DNA of 53,349 nucleotides from Solobacterium sp. (GCA_017512725.1 JAFWEW010000030.1:1-53349), one strand, 5' to 3'. Positions 40,600 through 50,130 are shown, counted from the stretch's first letter. The notes: generated by a model not told the origin, from the letters alone. Program-made: numbers and translations.

Positions 40600-42357
40600 T
40601 TACATATGCTTCTGAAATACTTCTCTGAGTTCTATGCAAGCTTCCCTGCCATCACTGATCGCCTCATACGTTGCATCGTGCCGCTTATACTGCTCTTCCG
40701 GAGCAGCATAGGAAAAATCTCCACCTTCAAATGTCCAATGAACCCAATTGATACCCAATTCATCACAGGTGGAAAGTACGTCCTCATAAAATTGCTTCGC
40801 ACATTCAATGTCCGTATAAACCGTGTCTCCAAACTCCTGCAGCATCACCTGGGTTCCTGTCTCATTTGAAAAATCCACATAGCGTTTGAAACGCTCCTCA
40901 AACAGGGATTTACCAACGTTGTATTTTGCGGCTTCCGGGTTGTTGACAGTCACGATTCCACGCTCATCTATGGATATATCTGTTCCAGGCAGATCGTCCA
41001 GCACACCCTCGATCCACTGTGATACCAGTTTGGCCTTATAATCCGCGGTTTCAATCGTAAGGGTATCCATATCCATCCATGCGGAACTGTCATCCAGAGA
41101 AAGAGAAATCCCTGTGGTGTCATGGTCAAGTTCGCATTCCAGATAAATCAGATTTCCTGTGTTATCCTCATATGCCGAATAGATGTGATTCGGCTCAAGA
41201 ACTTCATGGCCCTCCGCATTTATCATTTCTTTATCAAAGGTTTCGGAATAAAAAGTGTTTCCGTCGGCATCCTTCACATTCAGAGTCACATCTGCCTGGC
41301 AGCCAGAGATTGCCATCTTAAACTTCGTGCCGGATTTGAAATCTCCGGAGACCCTATATCCCTTATGGATTCCGGCATAGATTGCCGGCAGAGGATAGGT
41401 AATTTTCTCTCTGTGCTCACTTCTCCGGTTCTCCTCCCCGGCCTCATAATCCATGTTATCGAATCCTGAGTTCGTAAAATTATACGGCTCATAACAATGG
41501 AATGTCTGTACGATATGTTCATCTTCCAGTCCGTATACAGGTTCTGTAGCATACTTAAGCATATCAACAAAGATCACACGGTCTGGATTTGCCGGTGTCG
41601 CAACCTTCAGCGTATTTTTGATAAACCGCACATACTGCTCCTGTTCCAAAAACTCCGGAGGCTCATTGTACAGATTAAAGGACAATGCGTTCGGTGAAAT
41701 ATCCGCATATCGCTGTGAGAAAAACTCCCAGAAGTCAAAGAAGTACTGCTCTTCCGGGCTTCCCTCCGTAAAAAGAAGTCTCCGACTGGCTTCTTCGTCT
41801 CCACCGATCATATATCCGCCGGGTGTCGTGTGCACATCAAAGCAGACATGAATGCCATTATCTATGCACCAGGAAATCAGTTCATCCACATTTTTCAGTT
41901 CCTTTGTGTTGACCTGAGTGCTGTCGCCGTTGAAGTATTCTCCGGGGTCGCCCGTCATGCTTGTATAAAAGACGCGGGTATCCAAAGGAACTCTGACAAA
42001 ATTAAATCCCTCATTTGCCACATCCTTTATCAATGCTTCCGTGTATTGAGCCGTGACCACAGGCCAGCCATACTCCATCTTATTTACCAAGGTTGTGCCA
42101 TTCCAATCCGGAAGTTTCTGGCAGGATACCACAGGCATTGCCTTAGCCTTTTCTTTTATTTCATCGGAAATGGTATTCGTCACAGCATCTTTGCTCAGAC
42201 GATCCACCATCAGCGTCACGGAACTTCCTTCCGGTTTCCCTGTCGTTTCTGCAGCGGGTTCGCTGTTTTCCGTTTTGTCTTCTTTAGCCTTGCCACAGGC
42301 TGTAATGCAAAAGATAAAACACATACACAGTGCAACAATCAAAATGGTTTTTTTCAT
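40600..42357 (-). CDS. GH5-type glycoside hydrolase lipoprotein with inserted domain
   Basis: A 585-residue surface lipoprotein. The signal MKKTILIVALCMCFIFCITAC ends in lipobox ITAC with Cys21. The (beta/alpha)8 GH5 fold shows FNFVRVPLD, VCFDVHTTPGG, the acid/base Glu in SFNLYNEPPEF, FHCYEPYNFT, the nucleophile Glu in VMLQEFGD and WVHWTFEGGDF. Between FHCYEP and VMLQEF lies an extra segment of about 170 residues (KMAISGCQADVTLNVKDADG...) that looks like a beta-sandwich insertion. Endoglucanase or another beta-glycanase activity is inferred. The ATG 42357 follows AAGGGA. It lies 180 bases from the TIR gene on the same strand. Confidence 0.85.
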   Translation of the reverse strand: MKKTILIVALCMCFIFCITACGKAKEDKTENSEPAAETTGKPEGSSVTLMVDRLSKDAVTNTISDEIKEKAKAMPVVSCQKLPDWNGTTLVNKMEYGWPVVTAQYTEALIKDVANEGFNFVRVPLDTRVFYTSMTGDPGEYFNGDSTQVNTKELKNVDELISWCIDNGIHVCFDVHTTPGGYMIGGDEEASRRLLFTEGSPEEQYFFDFWEFFSQRYADISPNALSFNLYNEPPEFLEQEQYVRFIKNTLKVATPANPDRVIFVDMLKYATEPVYGLEDEHIVQTFHCYEPYNFTNSGFDNMDYEAGEENRRSEHREKITYPLPAIYAGIHKGYRVSGDFKSGTKFKMAISGCQADVTLNVKDADGNTFYSETFDKEMINAEGHEVLEPNHIYSAYEDNTGNLIYLECELDHDTTGISLSLDDSSAWMDMDTLTIETADYKAKLVSQWIEGVLDDLPGTDISIDERGIVTVNNPEAAKYNVGKSLFEERFKRYVDFSNETGTQVMLQEFGDTVYTDIECAKQFYEDVLSTCDELGINWVHWTFEGGDFSYAAPEEQYKRHDATYEAISDGREACIELREVFQKHM

Positions 42358-42600
42358 GTGATTTCCCTTCTCTGATATTAGTGATGTCTGAATCATTATT
42401 ATCTTCTTCAATTCCATAAACATATTATAAATTTCTTTTAATATGTTTTTATAGCCCACAGACCATAATGCAACATAATCATCAGAGAAAAAACAACGCA
42501 CTAAATCATCAATCAGACTCTTATTTCAATCGTATGGATCCCTGCCGCGCATGAGAAACCAGTCACATGGTAAAGTAGTACATGACGATTGGAAATGACT

Positions 42601-43638
42601 ATGCCTGAGAACGAGAAACGAGTATCTTTATTCCTCTGCGGTGATGCAGTGATCCACGAATCGGTTTATATGGACGCAAAGCGGAAAGATAACCGCTTTG
42701 ATTTTGACCATCAGCTCCATTACATCCGGAAAATGATTTCCGGATATGACCTGAAATACTATAATCAGGAAACTGTTCTCGGTGGAACAGAACTGGGGCT
42801 TTCCGGCTATCCGACCTTTAACTCTCCCATTGAATTCGGAGAATATATGACCGACATCGGATTCAATCTCATTTCAACTGCGACGAACCACTGCATTGAT
42901 ATGGGAATGAAAGGCATTCAGAACAGTTCCGCGTTTTTCCATTCAAAGTCAGGTGTTCTCACAGACGGAACTGCGGCTTCCTGGGAAGAAAAAAACACAA
43001 TTTCCTCCATGGTAATCAATGGAGTAACCGTTGCGTTTCTTTCCTGGTGTGAATACCTGAACGGAAACATACCCGAAACCCCTTTTGAAGTGAATTTCTT
43101 TCCCGGGCATGAAGAAGAAATGCTGGCATGCATACGGCGCGCCAGGGAAACCAGTGACATTGTTATTCTTGCCCTCCACTGGGGCAGGGAATACACTCAT
43201 ACACCAGAGCAATGGCAGAGATCTCTAGCGGAACGCTGCATACAGGCAGGTGCCGATGTCATTATTGGAAACCATGTACATGTAATCCAGCCATTTGAAC
43301 GGATTCACGGCGTGCCTGTCTTTTATGCAATGGGAAATCTCATTTCTTCTCAGCTGAACACTGAGAATCTCATAAGCATGGTGGCCGGTATGGATCTGAT
43401 TCTCAAAGAGGAAAACGGTACAAAACAGGTCCGTATTCAAAATCTCCGTTGCGATTTTCTTTATACTTCAATGCAGGGAACCTATCCTGCACTGCGGACA
43501 AACATTGAAGTACTGCCCTTTTCAAAGCTGAATGATTCCATTCTTCCAGGATACAGGGAGATCCAGAACGCATTGGCAGCGCATGTACAGTCACTGAAAA
43601 GTCCGATCACGATCGGCGGTGTCGGACTGTCAAAATGA
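42601..43638 (+). CDS. CapA family protein
   Basis: A 345-residue metallophosphoesterase-fold protein of the CapA/PgsA type. Metal-site motifs are LFLCGDAVIHES, YYNQETVLG, ISTATNHCIDMG, ALHWGREY and IIGNHVHVIQPFE. No signal peptide or membrane anchor is seen, unlike PgsA, so a role in poly-glutamate capsule is doubtful; cytoplasmic members are uncharacterised. ATG 42601 with GGAA seven bases upstream is preferred to earlier TTG 42589 and ATG 42595. It is divergent from the GH5 lipoprotein. Confidence 0.82.
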   Translation: MPENEKRVSLFLCGDAVIHESVYMDAKRKDNRFDFDHQLHYIRKMISGYDLKYYNQETVLGGTELGLSGYPTFNSPIEFGEYMTDIGFNLISTATNHCIDMGMKGIQNSSAFFHSKSGVLTDGTAASWEEKNTISSMVINGVTVAFLSWCEYLNGNIPETPFEVNFFPGHEEEMLACIRRARETSDIVILALHWGREYTHTPEQWQRSLAERCIQAGADVIIGNHVHVIQPFERIHGVPVFYAMGNLISSQLNTENLISMVAGMDLILKEENGTKQVRIQNLRCDFLYTSMQGTYPALRTNIEVLPFSKLNDSILPGYREIQNALAAHVQSLKSPITIGGVGLSK

Positions 43639-43660
43639 AAAATCTTCGTTGATAGAAAAA

Positions 43661-44032
43661 TCAGTTGTTCAGATAAAACGCATCAATAAACTGAACGTTA
43701 ACCCCTGCCGGATCCCGTACATAGAAAAACCGTACACCGGGAATTGGTGTTATAAACGGCGTCGGATCCAATCCTGCAGAAATAAGCTTCTCCCGTATGG
43801 AATCCAGATCATCCGTGTGAAAGCCAATGGACAGATACGTATTTTCATATTCCGGTGCTTCCTGATTGTGTATGATCTCCAGCATGGTTGATTCGTTTCG
43901 GTTCCCCAGAAATACAAGTTCTTTCCCGACCGAACGCATATCCCGCTGGATTGAAAGACCTGCATACGTCTCATAAAACGCTATCTCTTCTTCAAATCCT
44001 GGGGTCTGAATTGTAATGTGTACCATCTCCAT
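43661..44032 (-). CDS. VOC (glyoxalase/bleomycin-resistance) family protein
   Basis: A 123-residue small protein of the vicinal-oxygen-chelate superfamily. MEMVHITIQTPGFEEEIAFYET and the closing VRFFYVRDPAGVNVQFIDAF are the two beta-alpha-beta-beta-beta repeats. Family members include lactoylglutathione lyases and isomerases, and its substrate is unknown. The start ATG 44032 follows GGAGG. It is third in the HAD / GH1 / VOC operon. Confidence 0.88.
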   Translation of the reverse strand: MEMVHITIQTPGFEEEIAFYETYAGLSIQRDMRSVGKELVFLGNRNESTMLEIIHNQEAPEYENTYLSIGFHTDDLDSIREKLISAGLDPTPFITPIPGVRFFYVRDPAGVNVQFIDAFYLNN

Positions 44033-44103
44033 AACGCTGTCCTCCGAATGATTATTCAGCACTGACAGATTTTTATAGATCTGTTTCTTTATCATCAACC
44101 GTC

Positions 44104-45600
44104 TCAGTCAAGATCTTCTCCGTTAGAGAGAATGCATTTCTTATACCAGTAATAGGAATCTTTCAGTGATCTTTTGAATGTTCCCTGTCCATAGTTATCC
44201 GCATCCACATAGATCTGGCCATAACGCTTTGCCATCTCACCTTCCCCGTTGCTGACCATATCTACACAGCCCCAGTAGAGATATCCCATCAGCGGAATGC
44301 CGTCCTGTTCAACCGCATCCTTCATGGACTGGATGTTTGCCCGCATATAATCAATGCGGTAATCATCATGGACCGTTCCGTTCTCCATCACATCATTCCA
44401 GCCGATTCCGTTTTCGACACAGAACAGATCACAGTGATAGCGGTCAAACAGCGTATTCAAGGTAATGCGCAGACACTGCGGATCGGTTGCCCAGCCCCAG
44501 GCATTTGTTTTGAGGTACGGGTTTTTCACCATATGCGCCTGAGTCCCGCCGTTGCCTTCTCCTGCTTCTGCGTTTTCATCATGGCATGTTACAACATGGG
44601 AACCGTAAACACTGAAGCTGAGAAAATCACACGGATATAATGCGATTGTTTCAAGATCTCCATCTTCCAGCGGAAGTGTAATTCCGTTCCGTTCATATTC
44701 TTTCAGCTTGTAATCCGGATAGCGTCCAAGCATCTGCACATCTGAATAGAACAGGGTCTGATTGTTCGCCTGCAGGGCAAGCAGCTGATCTGCCGGATCA
44801 GCCGTAGCCGCATAGACCGGTCCGCAGGCCAGCATCATGCCGACACTGATATCCGGGTAATTCTCATGTGCTTCCTTTACCGTCAGTGCAGTCGCAAGAA
44901 ACTGATGAAATGCCGCATTCGCGATATTCTGCGGATCGGCATGAATCAGTCCGGCGGTAACGTAGGGTGCCGCATCAATACAGTTGATCTCATTAAACGT
45001 CAGATAATACTTCACGAGCCCGTCAAACCGTTCAAAACAGGTTTTTGCATATCGGACATACGCATCCACAAGATAACGGCTGTCCCAACCGTTATACTTC
45101 TGAGCAAATGCCAGCGGATTCTCATAGTGCAGCAACGTTACTACCGGTTCAATCCCTTTTTTTTTGCATTCTTCAAAGATTTCCCGGTAAAAACGAACAC
45201 CTTCTTCATTTACCGTCTCATCATCGCCGTTCGGAAACAGGCGGGACCATTTCACAGAGAACCGCAGACAGTTGAAGCCCTCTTCTGCACAAAGACGGAT
45301 ATCTTCTTTCCAGTGATGATAAAAATCGGATGCGATATGGGAAGGATAATAATACTTCTTATCCTCCAGCTGTACCGGTATTGCCCCCTCCGGAAGATGC
45401 CGTTCGGCACTCCCAAAACACAACGGTGTAGAACCGGTCTCTCCGTTTTCCTTTCTCCATGTCACCTGACGCCTCACTGTATGGGAGCCATTGGTCATGA
45501 CATCAGCCGTTGAAAGTCCGGCGCCGCCTTCAAAAACGCCGCCTTCATACTGATTGGCGGCAGTTGCACCGCCCCATAAGAAATCCTTCGTAAATGACAT
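44104..45600 (-). CDS. 6-phospho-beta-glucosidase (GH1)
   Basis: A 498-residue family 1 glycosidase, likely to cleave phosphorylated beta-glucosides imported by a PTS. It begins MSFTKDFLWGGATAANQYEGG, the acid/base is the Glu in LTFNEINCID, the nucleophile Glu in FCVENGIGWND, and SVKWSRLFPNG with LKDSYYWYK at the C-terminus are characteristic. GAGGTGG precedes ATG 45600. No PTS permease is in the window. It is 19 bases downstream of a HAD phosphatase, which may act on the released sugar phosphate. Confidence 0.92.
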   Translation of the reverse strand: MSFTKDFLWGGATAANQYEGGVFEGGAGLSTADVMTNGSHTVRRQVTWRKENGETGSTPLCFGSAERHLPEGAIPVQLEDKKYYYPSHIASDFYHHWKEDIRLCAEEGFNCLRFSVKWSRLFPNGDDETVNEEGVRFYREIFEECKKKGIEPVVTLLHYENPLAFAQKYNGWDSRYLVDAYVRYAKTCFERFDGLVKYYLTFNEINCIDAAPYVTAGLIHADPQNIANAAFHQFLATALTVKEAHENYPDISVGMMLACGPVYAATADPADQLLALQANNQTLFYSDVQMLGRYPDYKLKEYERNGITLPLEDGDLETIALYPCDFLSFSVYGSHVVTCHDENAEAGEGNGGTQAHMVKNPYLKTNAWGWATDPQCLRITLNTLFDRYHCDLFCVENGIGWNDVMENGTVHDDYRIDYMRANIQSMKDAVEQDGIPLMGYLYWGCVDMVSNGEGEMAKRYGQIYVDADNYGQGTFKRSLKDSYYWYKKCILSNGEDLD

Positions 45601-45619
45601 ATTTCCACCTCTTCCAGTC

Positions 45620-46456
45620 TTATTCCGGTTTCAGGAATTCCATGCAGTGATCATACAGATACCTGCCGACTCCGTCTTCCGTACATTTATATTCCGTAAT
45701 CGCATCTGCCATGGATTTGCAGTACGGACTGCCGTCGTTCAGACAGACACCCCATCCCGCTTCCCTCAGCATCGGTGCATCATTGTCGTTATCTCCGAAT
45801 GCCATGATATTCTCAAGCTTCAGTCCTGCTTTTTCGGCATAATTCTTTAATCCATCGCCTTTATTGACGCGGGGATCCATAAATTCAAGACATCCCGGTG
45901 CCGTCCGTATCCCGATATAGCGGTCGTTGGAGATTGCTTCTGCATGTTTCAGAACTTTTTCTTCATCTTCCGGATCATAACGGAATAAGACATTATTGTT
46001 TGGACGTATATAAAGCCGTGCTTCATCGCCGTTGGTAACAATGACCTGCGTATTGTTGCGCTTCATGGATGCTTCCTGAAACATATCCATTCTTGTCGCT
46101 ACCATATGCTCATCTTCATAAATGACCGCATTGAGGTTCATCGGACGCATCCGTTCAATGATCTCCTTCAGGGATTCACGGGAAAGCAGATGGTAGTTTT
46201 CAACATATGGATCTTCTTTTGTCCAGAGCTGGCCGCCATTCATTCCGATGATGAAATCAAAGTCAAAGGAAAGGCCCCAGTAATCCTTCATTGTGAAAAC
46301 TCTCTGATTGATGGCGCGCCCGGTGCCAAGTCCGAACAATACGCCGCGCTGATGAAGTGCTTCAACTGCCTCTCTGGTGAGCGGATACAGCTGTCCTCCT
46401 TTTTCGCAGAGCGTACCGTCAATATCAGCACAAACTGCGCTCAGATTTTTAATCAT
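45620..46456 (-). CDS. HAD family phosphatase (Cof type)
   Basis: A 278-residue HAD hydrolase with MIKNLSAVCADIDGTLCEKGG (motif I), LFGLGTGRAINQ, the Cof-type GDNDNDAPMLREAGWGVCLNDG and an RRVNKGDGLKNYAEK-type Lys region. Substrate unknown, perhaps a sugar phosphate because of the adjacent GH1 enzyme. ATG 46456 follows AGGAG. It opens the operon HAD-GH1-VOC. Confidence 0.9.
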   Translation of the reverse strand: MIKNLSAVCADIDGTLCEKGGQLYPLTREAVEALHQRGVLFGLGTGRAINQRVFTMKDYWGLSFDFDFIIGMNGGQLWTKEDPYVENYHLLSRESLKEIIERMRPMNLNAVIYEDEHMVATRMDMFQEASMKRNNTQVIVTNGDEARLYIRPNNNVLFRYDPEDEEKVLKHAEAISNDRYIGIRTAPGCLEFMDPRVNKGDGLKNYAEKAGLKLENIMAFGDNDNDAPMLREAGWGVCLNDGSPYCKSMADAITEYKCTEDGVGRYLYDHCMEFLKPE

Positions 46457-46480
46457 AATGAAAACTCCTGATTTCCGCTT

Positions 46481-46509
46481 ATTATATCTGTATTTTGAAT
46501 TTCGCTCAA
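46481..46509 (-). promoter_or_regulatory. Promoter of HAD-GH1-VOC operon
   Basis: On the minus strand TTGAGC (46504-46509), 17-bp spacer, TATAAT (46481-46486). Confidence 0.7.
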
Positions 46510-46546
46510 AGCAGAATGACCGGAATACTGCGTCTGTAACTGGATT

Positions 46547-46617
46547 TTGCATTCAACACCGGTTTAGCATAGACTGATGATACAGACAACGGAACATCTG
46601 CTTAATAGTGTGTTCCG
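46547..46617 (+). promoter_or_regulatory. Promoter and leader inverted repeat of the Cys/Met enzyme
   Basis: TTGCAT (46547-46552), 17-bp spacer, TAGACT (46570-46575). In the early leader CGGAACA (46590-46596) and TGTTCCG (46611-46617) form an inverted repeat with a 14-base gap, either an operator or an RNA hairpin. No SAM or other known riboswitch core was recognised. Confidence 0.5.
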
Positions 46618-46655
46618 CGCTGTTTCACACGATCAAATAAAGGAGACTATGATTT

Positions 46656-47822
46656 ATGAGCAGATATGAAACAGATTTTGACAAAATGGAATTTGCGACC
46701 AGAGCAGTAAAGAGCGGAGAAGGCCCCGATCCGGTTACGCGGGCACTGAATACACCGATTTACGAGACTTCTACTTACGGGTATGAAACCGCAGAACAGT
46801 ATGATGAAATGCTTGCCCGCGGTGCCAAGTGGGAACAGGATCTCTATATATACAGCCGTACAACGAATCCAACAACCAATGCGCTGGAAAAGAAAGTCAT
46901 GGCACTTGAAAATGCGGAAGATGCAGTGATTTGTGCCTGCGGCATGGCTGCCATCAGCAATGCGCTTCTTTCCAACCTGAACGCCGGTGACCATGTAATC
47001 TGTTCCGACGACACCTTCATGTGCACCTCCAGCATGTTTGCGGATATCCTCCCGGCAAAGGGAATCGAGACTTCCCGCGTAGAAGTGCTGGAACTCTCCA
47101 ATATTGAAAAAGAAATTCGCCCGAATACAAAAGTAATCTATCTGGAGGCACTCTCCAATCCGCAGCTCAAGCTGGCAGATATTCCGGCAATCGCCGAAAT
47201 CGCACACAGTCATGGCTGCAAATTCATTGTCGACAATACGTTCCTATCCCCCTGTGTTATGAGGCCGCTTGACTGGGGTGCAGATATCGTTGTTCATTCC
47301 GGTACCAAGTACTATGTCGGTCATGGCGATGCACTCTGCGGAATCGTTGCAGGAAGAAAGGAAGATATGGACCGGGTCCGTTACTACTATGACAACCTGG
47401 GATCCCATATCAGCCCGTATGATGCATGGCTTGCCCTTCGCAGCGTACGTACGATGCCGCTGCGTCTCCGCCAGCAGTCTGAAAATGCCATGGCGCTTGC
47501 AAAATGGTTCGAAGCCCGCCCGGAAGTTGACTTCGTCACCTATCCAGGTCTGGAGAGCCACCGCCAGCATGAACTTGCAAAGAAACTGTTTGTAAACGGG
47601 CTGTATGGAGGAATGCTTTGTGTTCATCTCAAAGGCGGATATGAAGAGATGTGCCGTTTCGCAGATGCGACAAAAATCCCTCCAATCGCTACCAGCCTCG
47701 GAGATGTCGTAACCCTGATGTTCCCGAAGAGCGCATATAACAATCTGATCCGTATTTCGACCGGATGTGAAGACGTAAAGGACCTGATCGCAGACTTTGA
47801 GCAGGCGTTTACGAAACTGTAA
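46656..47822 (+). CDS. Cys/Met-metabolism PLP enzyme (methionine gamma-lyase-like)
   Basis: A 388-residue PLP enzyme of the cystathionine gamma-synthase/beta-lyase/methionine gamma-lyase family. FATRAVKSGEGPDPVTRALNTPIYETSTY, YSRTTNPTTNALEKK (PLP phosphate contact), CACGMAAISNALL, and IVVHSGTKYYVGHGD with the Schiff-base Lys are conserved, as is the C-terminal IRISTGCEDVKDLIADFEQA. Which reaction it performs cannot be settled by eye. Methionine or cystathionine lyase is most likely. AAAGGAG precedes ATG 46656. A PNPOx-like gene follows in the same unit, 28 bases on. Confidence 0.9.
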   Translation: MSRYETDFDKMEFATRAVKSGEGPDPVTRALNTPIYETSTYGYETAEQYDEMLARGAKWEQDLYIYSRTTNPTTNALEKKVMALENAEDAVICACGMAAISNALLSNLNAGDHVICSDDTFMCTSSMFADILPAKGIETSRVEVLELSNIEKEIRPNTKVIYLEALSNPQLKLADIPAIAEIAHSHGCKFIVDNTFLSPCVMRPLDWGADIVVHSGTKYYVGHGDALCGIVAGRKEDMDRVRYYYDNLGSHISPYDAWLALRSVRTMPLRLRQQSENAMALAKWFEARPEVDFVTYPGLESHRQHELAKKLFVNGLYGGMLCVHLKGGYEEMCRFADATKIPPIATSLGDVVTLMFPKSAYNNLIRISTGCEDVKDLIADFEQAFTKL

Positions 47823-47850
47823 TAATTAAAGAAAAAAGAGGAGGTTCATT

Positions 47851-48243
47851 ATGCAGGAAGTATTTGATTTTTTGACAAAGGCAGGTGTCTGGTTTCTCGC
47901 AACGGATGATAACGGACAGCCGCGGGTAAGACCGTTTGGTGCACAGAACATCTTCGAAGGCAAGCTTTACATCCAGACCGGACTCGTAAAGAATGTCGCA
48001 AAGCAGATGCTGAAAAACCCGAAAATTGAACTCTGTGCATTCTCAGAAGGAAAATGGCTGAGGGTTGCGGCTGAGGCGGTTCTCGATGAGCGTATCGAAG
48101 CACAGGAAGCGATGCTGGATGCTAACCCGATGTTGAAGAAGATGTATGCGGCAGGAGACGGAAACACTGCTGTATTCTATCTGAAAAATGCAACAGCAAC
48201 GTTCAGCAGCTTTACCGAGGAACCGCGCACGGTTCAGTTCTGA
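47851..48243 (+). CDS. Pyridoxamine 5'-phosphate oxidase family protein
   Basis: A 130-residue split-barrel flavoprotein-like protein, expected to bind FMN or a similar cofactor. MQEVFDFLTKAGVWFLATDDNGQPRVRPFG is the family opening (xxxLATxxxGxPxxRP). It is far shorter than PdxH (about 220), so not a true PNP oxidase. AGGAGG precedes ATG 47851. A vitamin B6 link to the upstream PLP enzyme is tempting but unsupported. Confidence 0.87.
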   Translation: MQEVFDFLTKAGVWFLATDDNGQPRVRPFGAQNIFEGKLYIQTGLVKNVAKQMLKNPKIELCAFSEGKWLRVAAEAVLDERIEAQEAMLDANPMLKKMYAAGDGNTAVFYLKNATATFSSFTEEPRTVQF

Positions 48244-48274
48244 ACACGCGTCAACATTCAATCAATCATCACTG

Positions 48275-48309
48275 ATCCTGTTCTGCGGTAAGGCAGAATA
48301 GGATTTTTT
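48275..48309 (+). terminator. Terminator of the Cys/Met enzyme unit
   Basis: ATCCTGTTCTGC and GCAGAATAGGAT form a 12-bp stem (one G-T pair) followed by TTTTTT. Confidence 0.85.
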
Positions 48310-48333
48310 ATAATTCTGTTAACGGATATTACC

Positions 48334-48362
48334 AAAAAGATGCCCTCACTGAACATCTTTTT
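48334..48362 (-). terminator. Terminator of the M3 peptidase gene
   Basis: AAAAAGATG-N11-CATCTTTTT is symmetrical; on the minus strand it ends the convergent oligopeptidase transcript. Confidence 0.75.
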
Positions 48363-48393
48363 GAATACTTAATTCAGATTTCGTAAATGATGT

Positions 48394-50079
48394 TTAATAC
48401 GCACTTTCATCCAGCCAGGTGCCGATTTCCTTTACAACCTCTTTCAGACAGCCGTCTTCAAACGGAACTTTGAGATTTGCGTTTCGTACCAGTTCTGTAA
48501 AAGGCTTTGTTCCGCCTGCCCTGCACAAAGAGATATAATCCTTCCAGGCTTCCGGATCCTTCTGATGATTGCGCACCCAGAACTGCAGGGCGCAAACCTG
48601 TGCCAGTGTGTAATCGATGTAGTAAAACGGAACCTCAAAGATGTGACCCTGCTGGTACCACCAGCAGCCTTTTTCCAGAATCGGTGCTCCTTCATAATCC
48701 AGATACGGCTCGTACATCTGTTCCAGCTTTCGCCAGCACTGTTTCCTCTCCTGCGGTGTCCAGTCCGGATGATCATAGATTTCATGCTGGAAATGATCAA
48801 CAAGAACGCCATATGGCAGAAACTTCAGAGCTCCGGAAAGATGGAGAAACTGATATTTTCCGGTATCTTCCTTAAAGAAATGGTGGAGCCAAGGCCAGGC
48901 ATTAAACTCCATTGACATGGAGGCAATTTCTGCAGACTCCATAGTCGGCCACTGTACATCAAGTACCGGAATCGAACGGGACATATAATACTGGAACGCG
49001 TGTCCTGCTTCATGCGTCAGAACATTTACATCCCCGCTGGTTCCGTTGAAGTTGGCAAAAATAAACGGAACTTCATAATCGGCAATACTGGTGCAGTAGC
49101 CTCCCATCTCCTTTCCGTCTTTTGACTTGAGGTCCCAAAGGTCATTATCGATCATGATATCGATGAATTCACCGGTCTCACTGCTCATTTCGTGATACAT
49201 TGTTCCGGCTGCGGCAATCAGTTCTTCATAGGTGCCTTTGGGTGTCGGGTTGCCATCCGGGAAGTCCATTGTTTTGTCATAATATCTTACTGTCGAAGTC
49301 CCAAGACGCTTAGCCTGCCGCTCATACAGTTTTGTAACTTCCGGAACAATATCTTCCAGAATCTGCCTCCGGTAATTCGCCACCATATCACGGTCATAAT
49401 CAAGACGTGTCATTCGCTGGTAAGCAAGTTCGGTAAACGAGGAGTAACCCAGCTGACGCGCGATTTCCGTACGTACTTTTACAAGTTCGTCATAGATCCG
49501 GTCAAACTCTGCTTCATTTTGTTCATAAAAGCTCAGTCTGGCATCCATTGCACCTTTACGGACATTGGAATCAGGGTCTTCCGCCTTCACAGAGATGGTA
49601 GAAAGATTATAGGTTTCTCCATCAAATTCAATCTGTGCAGAAGCCTTAAGTTTTCCATACTCACTGGCGAGTTTATTCTCCTGCTGCAGAAGCGGAATCA
49701 CCTCTTCTGAAAAACTCTTCAATGCGCATTCTGCCAGCTGGAAGAATGTTTTTGGAATATAGCTATATAGTTCTTCCTGAAACGGACACTCGACACAGAT
49801 CCTGCTCAGACGGTTGTCATAGGCTTCATACAGCGGTCTGTTTTCATCCCAGTAATCATTTTCCTGATCATAGAACGGATCTTTCGTATCGATTGAATGA
49901 CGGATTTCACAGAGGTTGGACATTGTGGAGATCCGGCTCCGCAGCGTATTGATCTTCGAAAATACTGCGGCAAAGCTTTCTGCATCTTCTGCATCCTGCA
50001 GATCTTTCAAAAGTGCTTCATACTGACCGGATATTTCCTTAAAATCCGGACGTTCATATTTCATTTCACTGAATTTCAT
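48394..50079 (-). CDS. M3 family oligoendopeptidase
   Basis: A 561-residue cytoplasmic zinc metallopeptidase of the M3 oligopeptidase family (PepF-like). The zinc motif HEAGHAFQYYM (HEXXH) lies near residue 355, with the third ligand Glu in TMESAEIASMSMEFNAWPW. The N-terminal half is the all-helical cap. GGAGGAG precedes ATG 50079. It probably degrades short peptides taken up by oligopeptide transporters. The gene is convergent with the PNPOx-like gene. Confidence 0.92.
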   Translation of the reverse strand: MKFSEMKYERPDFKEISGQYEALLKDLQDAEDAESFAAVFSKINTLRSRISTMSNLCEIRHSIDTKDPFYDQENDYWDENRPLYEAYDNRLSRICVECPFQEELYSYIPKTFFQLAECALKSFSEEVIPLLQQENKLASEYGKLKASAQIEFDGETYNLSTISVKAEDPDSNVRKGAMDARLSFYEQNEAEFDRIYDELVKVRTEIARQLGYSSFTELAYQRMTRLDYDRDMVANYRRQILEDIVPEVTKLYERQAKRLGTSTVRYYDKTMDFPDGNPTPKGTYEELIAAAGTMYHEMSSETGEFIDIMIDNDLWDLKSKDGKEMGGYCTSIADYEVPFIFANFNGTSGDVNVLTHEAGHAFQYYMSRSIPVLDVQWPTMESAEIASMSMEFNAWPWLHHFFKEDTGKYQFLHLSGALKFLPYGVLVDHFQHEIYDHPDWTPQERKQCWRKLEQMYEPYLDYEGAPILEKGCWWYQQGHIFEVPFYYIDYTLAQVCALQFWVRNHQKDPEAWKDYISLCRAGGTKPFTELVRNANLKVPFEDGCLKEVVKEIGTWLDESAY

Positions 50080-50130
50080 AACTCCTCCAAAACAGCATGT
50101 CTATTGTCGCATTGCGAGCGTTTTTTCTCA

